Positions 26,269 through 34,580 of a stretch of 64,000 nucleotides of DNA are shown here, piece by piece. The notes beneath the pieces are model-generated. The model made no database searches. It saw only the letters and a list, made by a program, of their open reading frames with translations, and was not told the origin of the DNA. The translations under genes and the position numbers were made by a program. Source of the stretch: Lagierella sp. Its GTDB lineage: Bacteria; Bacillota; Clostridia; Tissierellales; Peptoniphilaceae. The number at the start of each line of letters is the position of its first letter. Position 1 is the first letter of the stretch. The DNA lies in assembly GCF_029983815.1 (NCBI RefSeq), contig NZ_JASBYU010000006.1, positions 1 through 64,000 of the forward strand, read 5' to 3'.

Positions 26269-26341
26269 GCGGAGATAGCGCAGCGGAGAGGCGCAGTGCT
26301 GTAATCAGCAAAGGACACCGGTTCGACTCCGGCACTCCGCA
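26269..26341 (+). tRNA. tRNA-like gene with abnormal anticodon arm (possible pseudo-tRNA)
   Basis: A 73-base cloverleaf-like sequence. Acceptor GCGGAG pairs with CTCCGC; D stem GCGC/GCGC with a loop holding GG; T arm CCGG-TTCGACT-CCGG; discriminator A. Defects: positions 7 and 66 are A-A, the outermost T-stem pair is A-C, and the anticodon arm is TGCT-GTAATC-AGCA, a six-base loop in a four-bp stem. No anticodon can be read with U33 in place. GTAATCAG resembles tRNA-Thr(UGU) with a base lost. CCA is not encoded. The only plus-strand gene in the patch. Confidence 0.55.
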
Positions 26342-26415
26342 CTAATATATATATAAATTTCTTAAACTATCAAGTGTTTTTCTTTCGTCTATTATAATTT
26401 TATCGCCGAAAATTC

Positions 26416-26458
26416 ATAATTATCGCCTAAATCTTATGCAGTTTTAGGCGATAATTAT
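26416..26458. repeat. 16-bp perfect inverted repeat
   Basis: ATAATTATCGCCTAAA and TTTAGGCGATAATTAT are exact complements separated by 11 bases. It begins 9 bases beyond the stop codon of the decayed small gene at 26467-26617, so it may be that gene's terminator, though the T-tract is poor. A third TATCGCC lies at 26401. Confidence 0.7.
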
Positions 26459-26466
26459 TAACTGAT

Positions 26467-26617
26467 TTAACCGTCTGAAAACTTACTACCATTTTTTTCT
26501 ATTATCCTAAACAAACCCCATAAGTTTAAACCCGCTATTAACACAAAAACTCCAGTAATCGGACCTGAGCTTTCTTAAAACTAAACTACTTAGAAATATT
26601 CCTAAATACTCCACCAT
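26467..26617 (-). pseudogene. Decayed small membrane protein
   Basis: From ATG at 26617 the minus strand reads MVEYLGIFLSSLVL, then the frame must shift once to continue GPITGVFVLIAGLNLWGLF and IIEKNGSKFSDG before TAA at 26467. An AGGA ribosome site precedes the start. Both parts are hydrophobic and protein-like, so this is most simply a gene of about 49 codons broken by one indel. The rest of 26342-26753 holds nothing recognisable. Confidence 0.4.
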
Positions 26618-26753
26618 TGTTTCCTACTCGCATTCTTTATATATTAGTATACGGATAATATTAAACTATACAAATTACCACTTTTATTTTTTTAATATGG
26701 AAAATTTTATACCCAAACAGATCCAAGTTTCAGATTGAACATTTCTAATAATT

Positions 26754-27594
26754 TTATTTCGGAAATTTTTTAATATCTAATTTATTTAACTTATCTAAGG
26801 ACATTAGTTGTGTCTTTGCAAGATTTCTTAGTTCAATCATTCTTCCTTTTTGATCTATTCCTTTTTCTATTAATATCGCATTATAAGATTCCATATTAGC
26901 AAGCACTAATAATTCATTAAGACTTGCATAGTCTCTTATATTTCCTTTTAAAGCAGGATTTTCTTTTCGCCAAGTACTTGCTCTTTTATTAAATAAAGCT
27001 ACATTTAACATATCTGCTTCGCTTGCATACTTAAACGATAATTGTTCATCAGTAAGGTCCTTTAACAAATACTCTTTAATTGCATCTGTATGGATCTTAT
27101 AATTGATTTTAGATATTTCTCTATGTAGATTCCAAGTAAGAGATAACTTTGAGTTTTCATCTTCCTTTAACCTTTTATAGTCTTGAATAATATATAATTT
27201 AAACTCCGGAGATAACCAAGAAGCAAATTCCATAGCAATATCATAGTGAGCATATGTTCCTCCATAACGACCAGCTTTTGACACTATACCGATAGCATTT
27301 GTAGAATTTATCCACTTACCTGGTGTCATTGTAAATCTATTTAGCCCAGCTTCACTTCTAAACGTGTCGAATTGCACACGGTTAAAATTAGGGTTATTCA
27401 AAGCTTCCCATAGCCCTATAAACTCAAGTGTATTTCTATTTCTCATCCAGTTTTGAATTACGAATCTTGGATCGTCTGAGTTTCTGTATCTTGCTATATC
27501 AGTTAAGCTTATATAGTCATTTTTAAAATCTTCTGTATAGATCTGAATATCAAAACCTTGAGCAGAAATTTTCTCTTTTTTTTATTTTTGCCAT
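26754..27594 (-). pseudogene. KilA-N domain protein, frameshifted near its start
   Basis: The long frame (26754-27446, 230 residues) is a KilA-N DNA-binding-domain protein of phage/plasmid type: GLWEALNNPNFNRVQF, NAIGIVSKAGRYGGTYAH and AMEFASWLSPEFKLY. The same frame continues upstream without a stop (ISAQGFDIQIY, YISLTDIARYRN, PRFVIQNWM), which is the proper N-terminus of the domain. The natural ATG with an AAAGGA ribosome site is at 27594, but a run of eight A (27576-27583) puts it one base out of frame; nine A would give one reading frame of 280 codons. So it is a pseudogene, a slippage-controlled gene or a homopolymer error. Confidence 0.75.
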
Positions 27595-28184
27595 TCTTAT
27601 TCCTTTCAAATCTGCTACTTATTTCTTTATCATTAGATAAATGTAAACTAACATCGTTCACAAAAATCTTAGCATTTTTATTTTATTTTCTTTAAGCCTT
27701 GGGATCCCTCAAGTTTTTTAGAAAGTTATTTGTTCATGATTTATATTATCCCGTTAATACCAAACTACTATTCCATAGTCTTCAAATTTATTGTTTGCGA
27801 AATATTCAGCAATTTTAGATTCCTCCATATCGGCTAGATATATCCACCATAATCTATTGCAGGATCACAAGTAGGTAATTCTACTTCAAATGATTAATAT
27901 ATAATAACCACAAAAATCTATCACTTTTTTTCTTCATTTAAGTCTTTAAAAGTTGAACTGAGAAAAACTTAATATTTTACTTGATTCATATAAATCCTTT
28001 CTTTAGTTATATGTTATTAGTAAACCACTTTTAAACTTTATCTTTCAAGTTATAAACTAGTTTATATTTCTGTATAATCGTTCTGTATTTTAAAGTCTTG
28101 AAAGAAATATAAGACTTAATTCTAGGGATTTTTAACAAGTTGTTCGCCATGCACCATGAATCTTATGGTATTATTCAGTAATTT
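27595..28184 (-). other. Gene-poor stretch with coding fossils
   Basis: No intact gene. Short protein-like minus-strand stretches are visible: NAKIFVNDVSLHLSND and SSRFERNKN near 27605-27680, and YLADMEESKIAEYF with NKFEDYGIVVWY ending in a stop near 27757. The latter is cut off upstream by stops in every frame. An AAGTCTT/AAGACTT inverted repeat lies near 28093-28118. The region looks like decayed accessory DNA. Confidence 0.4.
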
Positions 28185-28465
28185 AATTTTCTTTTTCATA
28201 GTCCACCTTTTTTAAACTTTAAACACATTCAAAATACGCTTTGTTTACATATTTACCCTAATAACTAATAATCAATTTAAAATTAGTAAATGTATTTAAT
28301 TTTCTTTTAAATCTAAAACCTGCTACACTTTGCTCATAGATATCCTTTGGAAGCCTTTTAATAATTATCGACTCATTTTTAAGTGCAACGTAAATTTTAT
28401 GTTGCAAATGATACGTAAATCTTAAACAAGTGATGCGCAAATTTGAACAAAGTTGAATTTTACAT
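28185..28465 (-). repeat. ~290-bp duplicated segment, copy 2
   Basis: Second copy of 25861-26155. It begins with the PfpI start region (ATGAAAAAGAAAATTAAA on the minus strand) but then leaves the PfpI sequence at once, so it carries an orphan start. The copy lies directly downstream of the GNAT gene. The two copies flank the tRNA-like gene and KilA-N region (2.0 kb) as direct repeats. Confidence 0.85.
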
Positions 28466-28473
28466 TAATAACT

Positions 28474-28881
28474 CTACTTCATAAAAGCTACGCAGTTGTT
28501 CTTTCCTACCGGTTTAAGCCCATTCTTTTCATAGAATTTTACAGACTTTTCTGAATCATCAGTCAACAAAACAATTTGTCGTAATTCTTGATATTCTTCA
28601 AGGATTGTATTTAATAGAAGACTTCCTAGTCCTTTACACTGATATGACTTTAAAACCAAAATGTCCTGTATATAGATAATGGTATAACCATCTCCGACAA
28701 CTCTTGCTAATCCTACTAGCAAATCACCATCCCAGGCTGTCCAAACCTTCAAAGAGTTCCTTAGCGCATTTTCCAACTGTATAGGATTAGAAGTATAAGA
28801 AGTCCAATTAGCATCATTATATAAATCAATAACACTATCCAAATCAGGAATTACTTTATATGTTATACTAATTTTATTCAT
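28474..28881 (-). CDS. GNAT family N-acetyltransferase
   Basis: About 135 residues from the ATG at 28881; an in-frame TTG at 28932 lacks support and would overlap the upstream gene. The acetyl-CoA loop is YQCKGLGSLLLNTIL (a Q/RxxGxG/A motif); VGLARVVGDGYTIIYIQDI and VKFYEKNGLKPVG are typical of the fold. The substrate is unknown; small single-domain GNATs of this kind often act on antibiotics, polyamines or protein N-termini. It follows the Res gene on the same strand with a short gap and may be read through from the defence operon. Confidence 0.8.
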   Translation of the reverse strand: MNKISITYKVIPDLDSVIDLYNDANWTSYTSNPIQLENALRNSLKVWTAWDGDLLVGLARVVGDGYTIIYIQDILVLKSYQCKGLGSLLLNTILEEYQELRQIVLLTDDSEKSVKFYEKNGLKPVGKNNCVAFMK

Positions 28882-28915
28882 TATGGTCCAACTTTCTTCA
28901 TTCTTAATTACCTGC

Positions 28916-31900
28916 TTATATATTTTTCTCAATTGTAGGCATAATATTCAATAAGCTCTGGTAACTATCTACATCATGATAAACAACATCTTCTGTTGAT
29001 AAATGATTAAATAACTTTCTGGCACATGATATCTTTGCTTTTTCAATAGGTCTTAGCTGTAGACTTTCCATTGTTCCTTTTGTTTCAGCTATAAAGAAGA
29101 TATGTTTTACTGTTCCTGCTTTAAATGCAATAGCCCAGTCAGGACTATAGTTTCCTACTGGAGTAGGGATTGAAAATCCTCTAGGCAATTTCGCATAAAC
29201 ACATACTTCATCAGCACCATCTAAGTCTTCAGCAAATTGTCTTTCTACCGATTTTTCAGCAGAACCATCTGTAAATACATAAGGTTGAATATGCTTTTTC
29301 GCTTGGAAGGCTTTTTCTAAACTACTATTTTTTTCAGATGTGAAAATTGATGTATCATATTTACCATCAATCTCATCATACGAAATATGCTCGACAATCA
29401 TAGTTGCTTTCTGTTCTTTGATTAATCTAGAAACTTTACTAATAAACTCCTCAGGATTGTTTTTGTACATTTCAAATTTATCAGGTCGAATTCCCTTTAG
29501 TATTTCAACTACAGTTTTACGAGTCAAGATAGTTAATTCTGAAATCTTCCCAATTAAATCATATTTTATTTGGCTTGTTTCAAAATGCTCTAATGAAACA
29601 GTTCTTGACCTAGCTGATTCAAATGAAGTTCCTTCTTTAACACAATCAGCTGTTAAGTCTTCCCTTTGCTCAGAACGGGATATTGTATATTGAAGTTTTG
29701 ATACATATAAGTCATTATCTATCGATTTGATTGCCTTTTTAATAAGCTCATCACTATCAAAAGAAACTGTATAAGCATATTTATGATTGATATATGACCA
29801 TAAAGTCTGAAATTCTTTTTTATAGAAATTTTCATTGAAGTCATTATCACGAATTTTTGTTTCATTGCCATCATCAATCATGTCATCTAAGATTGAATCG
29901 TTGAAGACACTTTGAATTAATTTATGAATACTCTCTCCCATAAGAAGTAGTTCTTTAGGTAAATCAGCCAAATTGTTATTTTTTAAATCTTCATGGTATT
30001 TTTCTGTGATTGTATCATTACCATCCATAGAAATATAGTCATTTTTGACTAAGTATTGATAAATCATACTTGCTTCTTGGACAGTTACAGAGTGGTTATT
30101 TCCATCTAAAATAACATTCTTCCCCTCAAAGTAATCGATAGAAGCTTTTCTTGGCCTATCATAAAGATTTTCTTTAATTTCTTTTTGAAGATCATTTACA
30201 AAATCTTTATATGATTCACTTGCGATTACAGTTAGCTTATTGATTTTGTGTACTTGTGAAGAACCTAGTCTTTCCTGATCCATTCTTTCTCCATCACTAT
30301 CAACACAGATACGAAGACCTCGACCCACTTCCTGACGTTTCATAATTGTAGATGTACCATGTTTCAAAGTACAAATTTGGAATACATTTGGATTATCCCA
30401 GCCTTCTCTAAGTGCTGAGTGAGAAAATATGAATCTGGTGGGTTCATCAAAACTTAATAATCTTTCCTTGTTCTTTAAAATTAGATCATAAGCAGAGATA
30501 TCATCAGAAACATCAGATCCTCTTTTTACCTTGCTATTAATAGAGCGTCCCTTTTTATCTATTGAAAAATAGCCTTTATGAGTATTTTCAACCTCTATGT
30601 TTTTTAGATATTTTTGATATGGTGTGTCAAAGATAGTGATGTAGTCATTTAGGATATCAGTATATTCTCTTTCGAAAATTTCACCATACTCTCCTAAAAG
30701 CTCATTTCCTTCTTCATCATATTGACGATATTTTGATACCTCATCAATAAAGAACAAGGATAGGGTCTTTATTCCCTTATTGAATAATTGCTCTTCTTTC
30801 TCAAAATGGGATAGGATAGTTTCTCTAATTTGTATTCGCCTCATATCCTTTTCAGAAACATCCCCGACAAGATCACCTTTTTTAATTGTTTCACCATTTA
30901 TAAAACTTACAGTTCCTTGAATAGGATCGATATCAGATATTCTATAGCCTTTGTACTGCTCCATTTCATTTGAAAGTTCATATAAATTGTCATCAACTGA
31001 AAGAATTCGAGTTTCCCTATTAATTGATTTCTTATAGGCTATTTCAAATTCAATCCTGGCCTTAGGTGGTTCTTTCGGAGATAAAATGATGCTCTCTAAA
31101 TAAAGATATTTATCAGTACCTCTAAAATTCTTAACTTTAAAGCCTTTAACTTCAATCTTTTTAACAAGCTTTTGGTTATATGCATCTACTGCATCTAGGG
31201 CATATACTAGATTATGTTTTTTAGAATGAGTTGCAGAATAATTAAGTGTAAAAAGAGGATTAAAGTTTTTCAGGGCCTTTTGGGTAGCCTTTCCGCCCAT
31301 CTTTTGAGGTTCATCTAAAATTAAGATTGGGTTGTTAGCCTTTATTACGTCAATAGGTCTTCTTGATCCAAACTCATCACGCTTGCTATAGATAATCCTT
31401 GCATCCTTGCTTCTACCACCTTCTTTTAAAGAGGTATTGAAAGCCTGCATGTTGATAATCATACAATTAATTCCTGAATTGCTAGAGTAGGAATCCAGCT
31501 GATTTAAATTTTTGCTATCATAAACAAAAAACCTTACCTTCTTTTGATACTCTTCCATAAAATGGTCGCCCGTCATCTCAAATGACTTTTTTACCCCTTC
31601 ACGAATAGCAATCGAAGGAACTACAACAATAAATTTAGACCAGCCATATTTTCTGTTAAGCTCAAACATAGTCTTTATATAAACATAAGTCTTACCTGTT
31701 CCAGTTTCCATCTCAATATCTAAAGAACCTGCACCAAAATCTCCAACCAAGGAATCAGAAATTGAAACATTGTTATTTTGCTGCACCTTTCTTATATTTG
31801 ATAGGAATTCTTCAGGCGAAATTGTTAATTTTGCATTCTTAAAACCTGTTTCATCATAGTCGTCTTTAAAGTTATAGGTAGATTTATCCTCCTCTAAGTC

Positions 31901-32053
31901 AAAATAAGTCTGTGAATAGAGCTTTTTATCCTTAATATTTCCAATATCTCTCCTATAGCTAAGACCATCTGAATACCTTTGACCGATAAAGCAGTTTACA
32001 ACACTATTTACAGCATCTGTCTGATATTCTTGAATCTTAAAATTAAATTTCAT
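28916..32053 (-). CDS. res: Type III restriction enzyme Res subunit
   Basis: A 1045-residue helicase-nuclease of type III restriction-modification. Walker A METGTGKTY lies near 113, the Walker B/DEAD-like ILDEPQK near 247, SATHSKKH near 275, motif V HSALREGWDNPN near 551 and motif VI RQEVGRGLR near 576. The C-terminus carries the endonuclease signature SPDWAIAF (about 971) and AETKG (about 991), a PD-(D/E)XK site. In the family, Res needs Mod for cleavage; Mod here carries a stop. It starts one base after the Mod stop codon (TAGTATG), so translation is coupled. Length is normal and the frame is intact. Confidence 0.92.
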   Translation of the reverse strand: MKFNFKIQEYQTDAVNSVVNCFIGQRYSDGLSYRRDIGNIKDKKLYSQTYFDLEEDKSTYNFKDDYDETGFKNAKLTISPEEFLSNIRKVQQNNNVSISDSLVGDFGAGSLDIEMETGTGKTYVYIKTMFELNRKYGWSKFIVVVPSIAIREGVKKSFEMTGDHFMEEYQKKVRFFVYDSKNLNQLDSYSSNSGINCMIINMQAFNTSLKEGGRSKDARIIYSKRDEFGSRRPIDVIKANNPILILDEPQKMGGKATQKALKNFNPLFTLNYSATHSKKHNLVYALDAVDAYNQKLVKKIEVKGFKVKNFRGTDKYLYLESIILSPKEPPKARIEFEIAYKKSINRETRILSVDDNLYELSNEMEQYKGYRISDIDPIQGTVSFINGETIKKGDLVGDVSEKDMRRIQIRETILSHFEKEEQLFNKGIKTLSLFFIDEVSKYRQYDEEGNELLGEYGEIFEREYTDILNDYITIFDTPYQKYLKNIEVENTHKGYFSIDKKGRSINSKVKRGSDVSDDISAYDLILKNKERLLSFDEPTRFIFSHSALREGWDNPNVFQICTLKHGTSTIMKRQEVGRGLRICVDSDGERMDQERLGSSQVHKINKLTVIASESYKDFVNDLQKEIKENLYDRPRKASIDYFEGKNVILDGNNHSVTVQEASMIYQYLVKNDYISMDGNDTITEKYHEDLKNNNLADLPKELLLMGESIHKLIQSVFNDSILDDMIDDGNETKIRDNDFNENFYKKEFQTLWSYINHKYAYTVSFDSDELIKKAIKSIDNDLYVSKLQYTISRSEQREDLTADCVKEGTSFESARSRTVSLEHFETSQIKYDLIGKISELTILTRKTVVEILKGIRPDKFEMYKNNPEEFISKVSRLIKEQKATMIVEHISYDEIDGKYDTSIFTSEKNSSLEKAFQAKKHIQPYVFTDGSAEKSVERQFAEDLDGADEVCVYAKLPRGFSIPTPVGNYSPDWAIAFKAGTVKHIFFIAETKGTMESLQLRPIEKAKISCARKLFNHLSTEDVVYHDVDSYQSLLNIMPTIEKNI

Positions 32054-32054
32054 A

Positions 32055-33146
32055 CTAAATTACCTTTCTTATTGTTTGCGGACTAAGACTTTCAAATATT
32101 TGTTCAAAGTTTGTTGCCAAGCTGTCGCTTGCCATAGAAGAGTCTCTAAATACTGCATAGTATGGCTCTTTTTCAGCTATTGCTTTTACGGTTTTTTCAG
32201 TGATGTTTTTATCAAAACAAGCTATTAAAAATCCGTCCTCAACTATTAGAACCTCTTTTTCGTCAATAACCTTCTTTTCAATTTTACTAGACAATTCTAT
32301 TCCTAAATCTAACATAACTTGGAATAATAAATCTTCTGAAGACCTATCCTCTTTTATATTATCAGAAAGTGAATCAAGAAAATTTTGCTCTGTCTGAACT
32401 GGGGCATAGTAAACATCCTTCATATTAGAAGAATCTGTTTTTAACACTCTAAATCCACTATCTAGGTTTTCTATTCCTTTTTTGTCCTTATTATCTTCTA
32501 AAATCTTTTTACCCGCTCTGCGAATACGTTCTTTACCGATTTCACATATATTTTTGTATCCTGCCTTATAGGCTTCAGATTTTTCATCAGTTTCTTCAGG
32601 TATTTGCACCATGATAAATTTACGATTGCCGCCATCTTCGGCATTTAATTGCATTGTTGCATGGGCAGTAGTTGCTGAGCCGGAAAAGAAATCGAGAATG
32701 ATTGAATCTTTTTTTGATATCAAGTATATTAGATATTTTATATATTTTTCCGGCTTAGAATAGCTAAAAATTGATTTATTATTGAATAAACTTTTCAATT
32801 CTTTATTTGATTGAGTTGTAGAGTATTTTTCTATTATACCCATAGGCTGTAATGTTCTTCTAATAATATTTCCCTCATTATCAGCATTTAGATATTGTTT
32901 TGTATAAACAGCCCAGTTTCCGTTTCTGTCTTTCTTCACAACAACATAATCATTTTTAATACCCCATTTTAGTTTTTCTTTAGACCAACGCCAACGACTA
33001 ATTTTCTCTTTTCCTTTATTAGGAAAAATTGTACTCCCATCTGGCGCATTTATTCCGTAATCAAGAGAAGCAATATATCCTAAACTAGCACTGTCTAATT
33101 TAATAAGTTGATGTCTTCCTCGTTCTTTTTCATATTTATCAGACAA
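32055..33146 (-). CDS. Mod C-terminal part (SAM-binding half)
   Basis: The part of Mod downstream of the stop that can start again (TTG at 33146; coding similarity in fact begins at 33350). It holds the target-recognition region and the S-adenosylmethionine loop ILDFFSGSATTAHA (about residue 152 here, 426 in the whole protein). It has no ribosome site of its own and is unlikely to be active alone. It ends one base before the Res start. Confidence 0.5.
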   Translation of the reverse strand: MSDKYEKERGRHQLIKLDSASLGYIASLDYGINAPDGSTIFPNKGKEKISRWRWSKEKLKWGIKNDYVVVKKDRNGNWAVYTKQYLNADNEGNIIRRTLQPMGIIEKYSTTQSNKELKSLFNNKSIFSYSKPEKYIKYLIYLISKKDSIILDFFSGSATTAHATMQLNAEDGGNRKFIMVQIPEETDEKSEAYKAGYKNICEIGKERIRRAGKKILEDNKDKKGIENLDSGFRVLKTDSSNMKDVYYAPVQTEQNFLDSLSDNIKEDRSSEDLLFQVMLDLGIELSSKIEKKVIDEKEVLIVEDGFLIACFDKNITEKTVKAIAEKEPYYAVFRDSSMASDSLATNFEQIFESLSPQTIRKVI

Positions 33147-33350
33147 CCTATACCTATCCGTATCCTCAACATCTATACCATTTATTTCTAAAGAATCCTT
33201 GTTTTTTGCATATACAAGACAATATTCATGTTTTATTCTAAAATGCTTAGAGTCTGAAGACCCACCACCTTCACGATTTGCCCATACAACATTAGCAATA
33301 AAATTAGAATTTCCAAATACTTCATCACATAGTTTATTTAGGTTCGACTG

Positions 33351-33968
33351 TTAAATATCTCCTATAGAGATTAAAATAGCTCCATCATCACTTAACAAAT
33401 TCCTAGCAAGCTTTAACCTTGAGTACATCATATTAAGCCAATCTGTATGAAAACGCCCATTAGACTCCAAATTTTTCTCTAGTCTATTCCCTTCTTCATC
33501 ATACTGACCACTGTCTTCTAAGTAGTCATCTTTATCCATAGAAAAGTTGTCATTGTAAACGAAATCCTTTCCTGTATTGTATGGTGGATCTATATAGATC
33601 ATCTTAATTTTTCCAAGATATGTTTCTTGTAAGAGTTTTAGTACTTCTAGATTATCTCCTTCTATATAAAGGTTTTGGGTATTATCGAAGTTAACACTTT
33701 CTTCCTTGCAAGGTCTTAAGGTTTTAGAAATTGGTTCATTTGCAGTTACAATAGCCTTCCTCTTGTCAGGCCATGTAAATTGATACCTTTCTTCTCTACC
33801 TTCTACCACCTCAGTTGAGATTTCCTGCATAAGAATATCTTTATCAATTGCTCTTATTAGGTTTCCTTCATCATCTATTGTTTCAGTAATAGCATTTGGA
33901 AAAAGTTCTTTTAACTTCTCATACTTTTCATTTGCTAAATTTTTTGTTTGCATTTCTAACTTTTCCAT
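33351..33968 (-). CDS. Mod N-terminal part (catalytic DPPY half)
   Basis: A 205-residue truncated product. It contains the catalytic motif IDPPYNTGKDFVYND (about 128-142) and the leader region with FDNTQNLYIEGDNLEVLKLL, typical of type III Mod. The SAM-binding motif is missing because it lies after the stop. It could at most bind DNA or Res; methylation is not expected. Confidence 0.6.
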   Translation of the reverse strand: MEKLEMQTKNLANEKYEKLKELFPNAITETIDDEGNLIRAIDKDILMQEISTEVVEGREERYQFTWPDKRKAIVTANEPISKTLRPCKEESVNFDNTQNLYIEGDNLEVLKLLQETYLGKIKMIYIDPPYNTGKDFVYNDNFSMDKDDYLEDSGQYDEEGNRLEKNLESNGRFHTDWLNMMYSRLKLARNLLSDDGAILISIGDI

Positions 33969-34580
33969 TTACATCTCCTCTAACTCTCTTTTATATTCTT
34001 TCAATTTTTTAAAAATTTCAAATTTTTTCTTTGCCTGTTGTTCTTTTCTAGCTTTTTTCTCTGTCTTTTCTATCTTTTGTTTAAGCTTCTCTTTTTCCTC
34101 TTCTATCTCTATTTGTTCAACAAGACTGTTTCCTTCTTCAACTTCAAACTTACCAACTTGTATTACGAAATTATCCCAGACAGAAGATAAATCAAGTCCT
34201 TGAATCTTTACATTTATCTGGTCTATTTCTTTCCATTCCCCCATGAGTAGTCTTGTTTCATAGATAGCTAACTTATATTTATCCTCATATTTCAAAATCA
34301 GTAAAATTCTCTGTCCAAAAAGCCTTGAAACCAAGCTTATATTAGCCTCATTAAACTCCTTTATCTTAAGCTCTACTAAAACAAGAAAAATCGCTGAAAC
34401 TTCTTCAGTAGGTTTAACACTTATTGATTGTTCTGAGATTTCATTTGTGATTGTAATTTTCTTTATTTCCTTGTCAAAGTTTTCTTTTTTCTTTCCTATT
34501 AGTTCATTAGAAAATTTTTTATAGATGGTGTTTTTATATATATTTTTCTTGATTTTAGTTGATTTAGGTAAATTAAACAT
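33969..34580 (-). CDS. DUF4391 domain protein
   Basis: A 203-residue protein matching the DUF4391 pattern: FNLPKSTKIKKNIYKNTIY at the start, then a strand-rich core (VSAIFLVLVELKIKEF, LFGQRILLILKY) and a Lys/Glu-rich coiled coil from about 160. DUF4391 proteins are found beside helicase and Mod/Res genes in several bacteria; their role is not known. It overlaps the helicase end by 8 bases and directly abuts Mod, so it is part of the same operon. A coiled-coil adaptor between helicase and Mod/Res is my inference. GGAGAAG ribosome site. Confidence 0.75.
   Translation of the reverse strand: MFNLPKSTKIKKNIYKNTIYKKFSNELIGKKKENFDKEIKKITITNEISEQSISVKPTEEVSAIFLVLVELKIKEFNEANISLVSRLFGQRILLILKYEDKYKLAIYETRLLMGEWKEIDQINVKIQGLDLSSVWDNFVIQVGKFEVEEGNSLVEQIEIEEEKEKLKQKIEKTEKKARKEQQAKKKFEIFKKLKEYKRELEEM

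Larger units (their letters stand above)
32055..33968 (-). pseudogene. mod: Type III DNA methyltransferase Mod, interrupted by one in-frame stop
   Basis: Read as one frame of 638 codons, this is a full-length beta-class N6-adenine methyltransferase, the site-recognition and modification subunit of a type III system. Codon 206 (33353-33351) is TAA between LISIGDI and QSNLNKLCDEVFG; sequence on both sides is continuous and family-like, with no frameshift. Related Mod proteins normally read through here with an acidic or similar residue, so GAA to TAA is the simplest cause. The ribosome site GAGGAG precedes ATG 33968, which follows DUF4391 directly. Either the system lost modification, or the stop is read through, or it is an assembly error. 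Confidence 0.8.

Noticed and set aside
26269..26341. tRNA-like gene as an ochre suppressor that would read the TAA in mod
   Set aside because: The loop is GTAATC; no UUA anticodon can be formed in any register.
28882..28932. Longer GNAT start at TTG 28932
   Set aside because: It would overlap the Res gene, lacks a ribosome site and adds 17 residues before the normal start of the fold.
33147..33350. A true intergenic gap between two separate methyltransferase genes
   Set aside because: All 68 codons are in the same frame as both parts and read as normal Mod sequence, so it is one gene with a stop.
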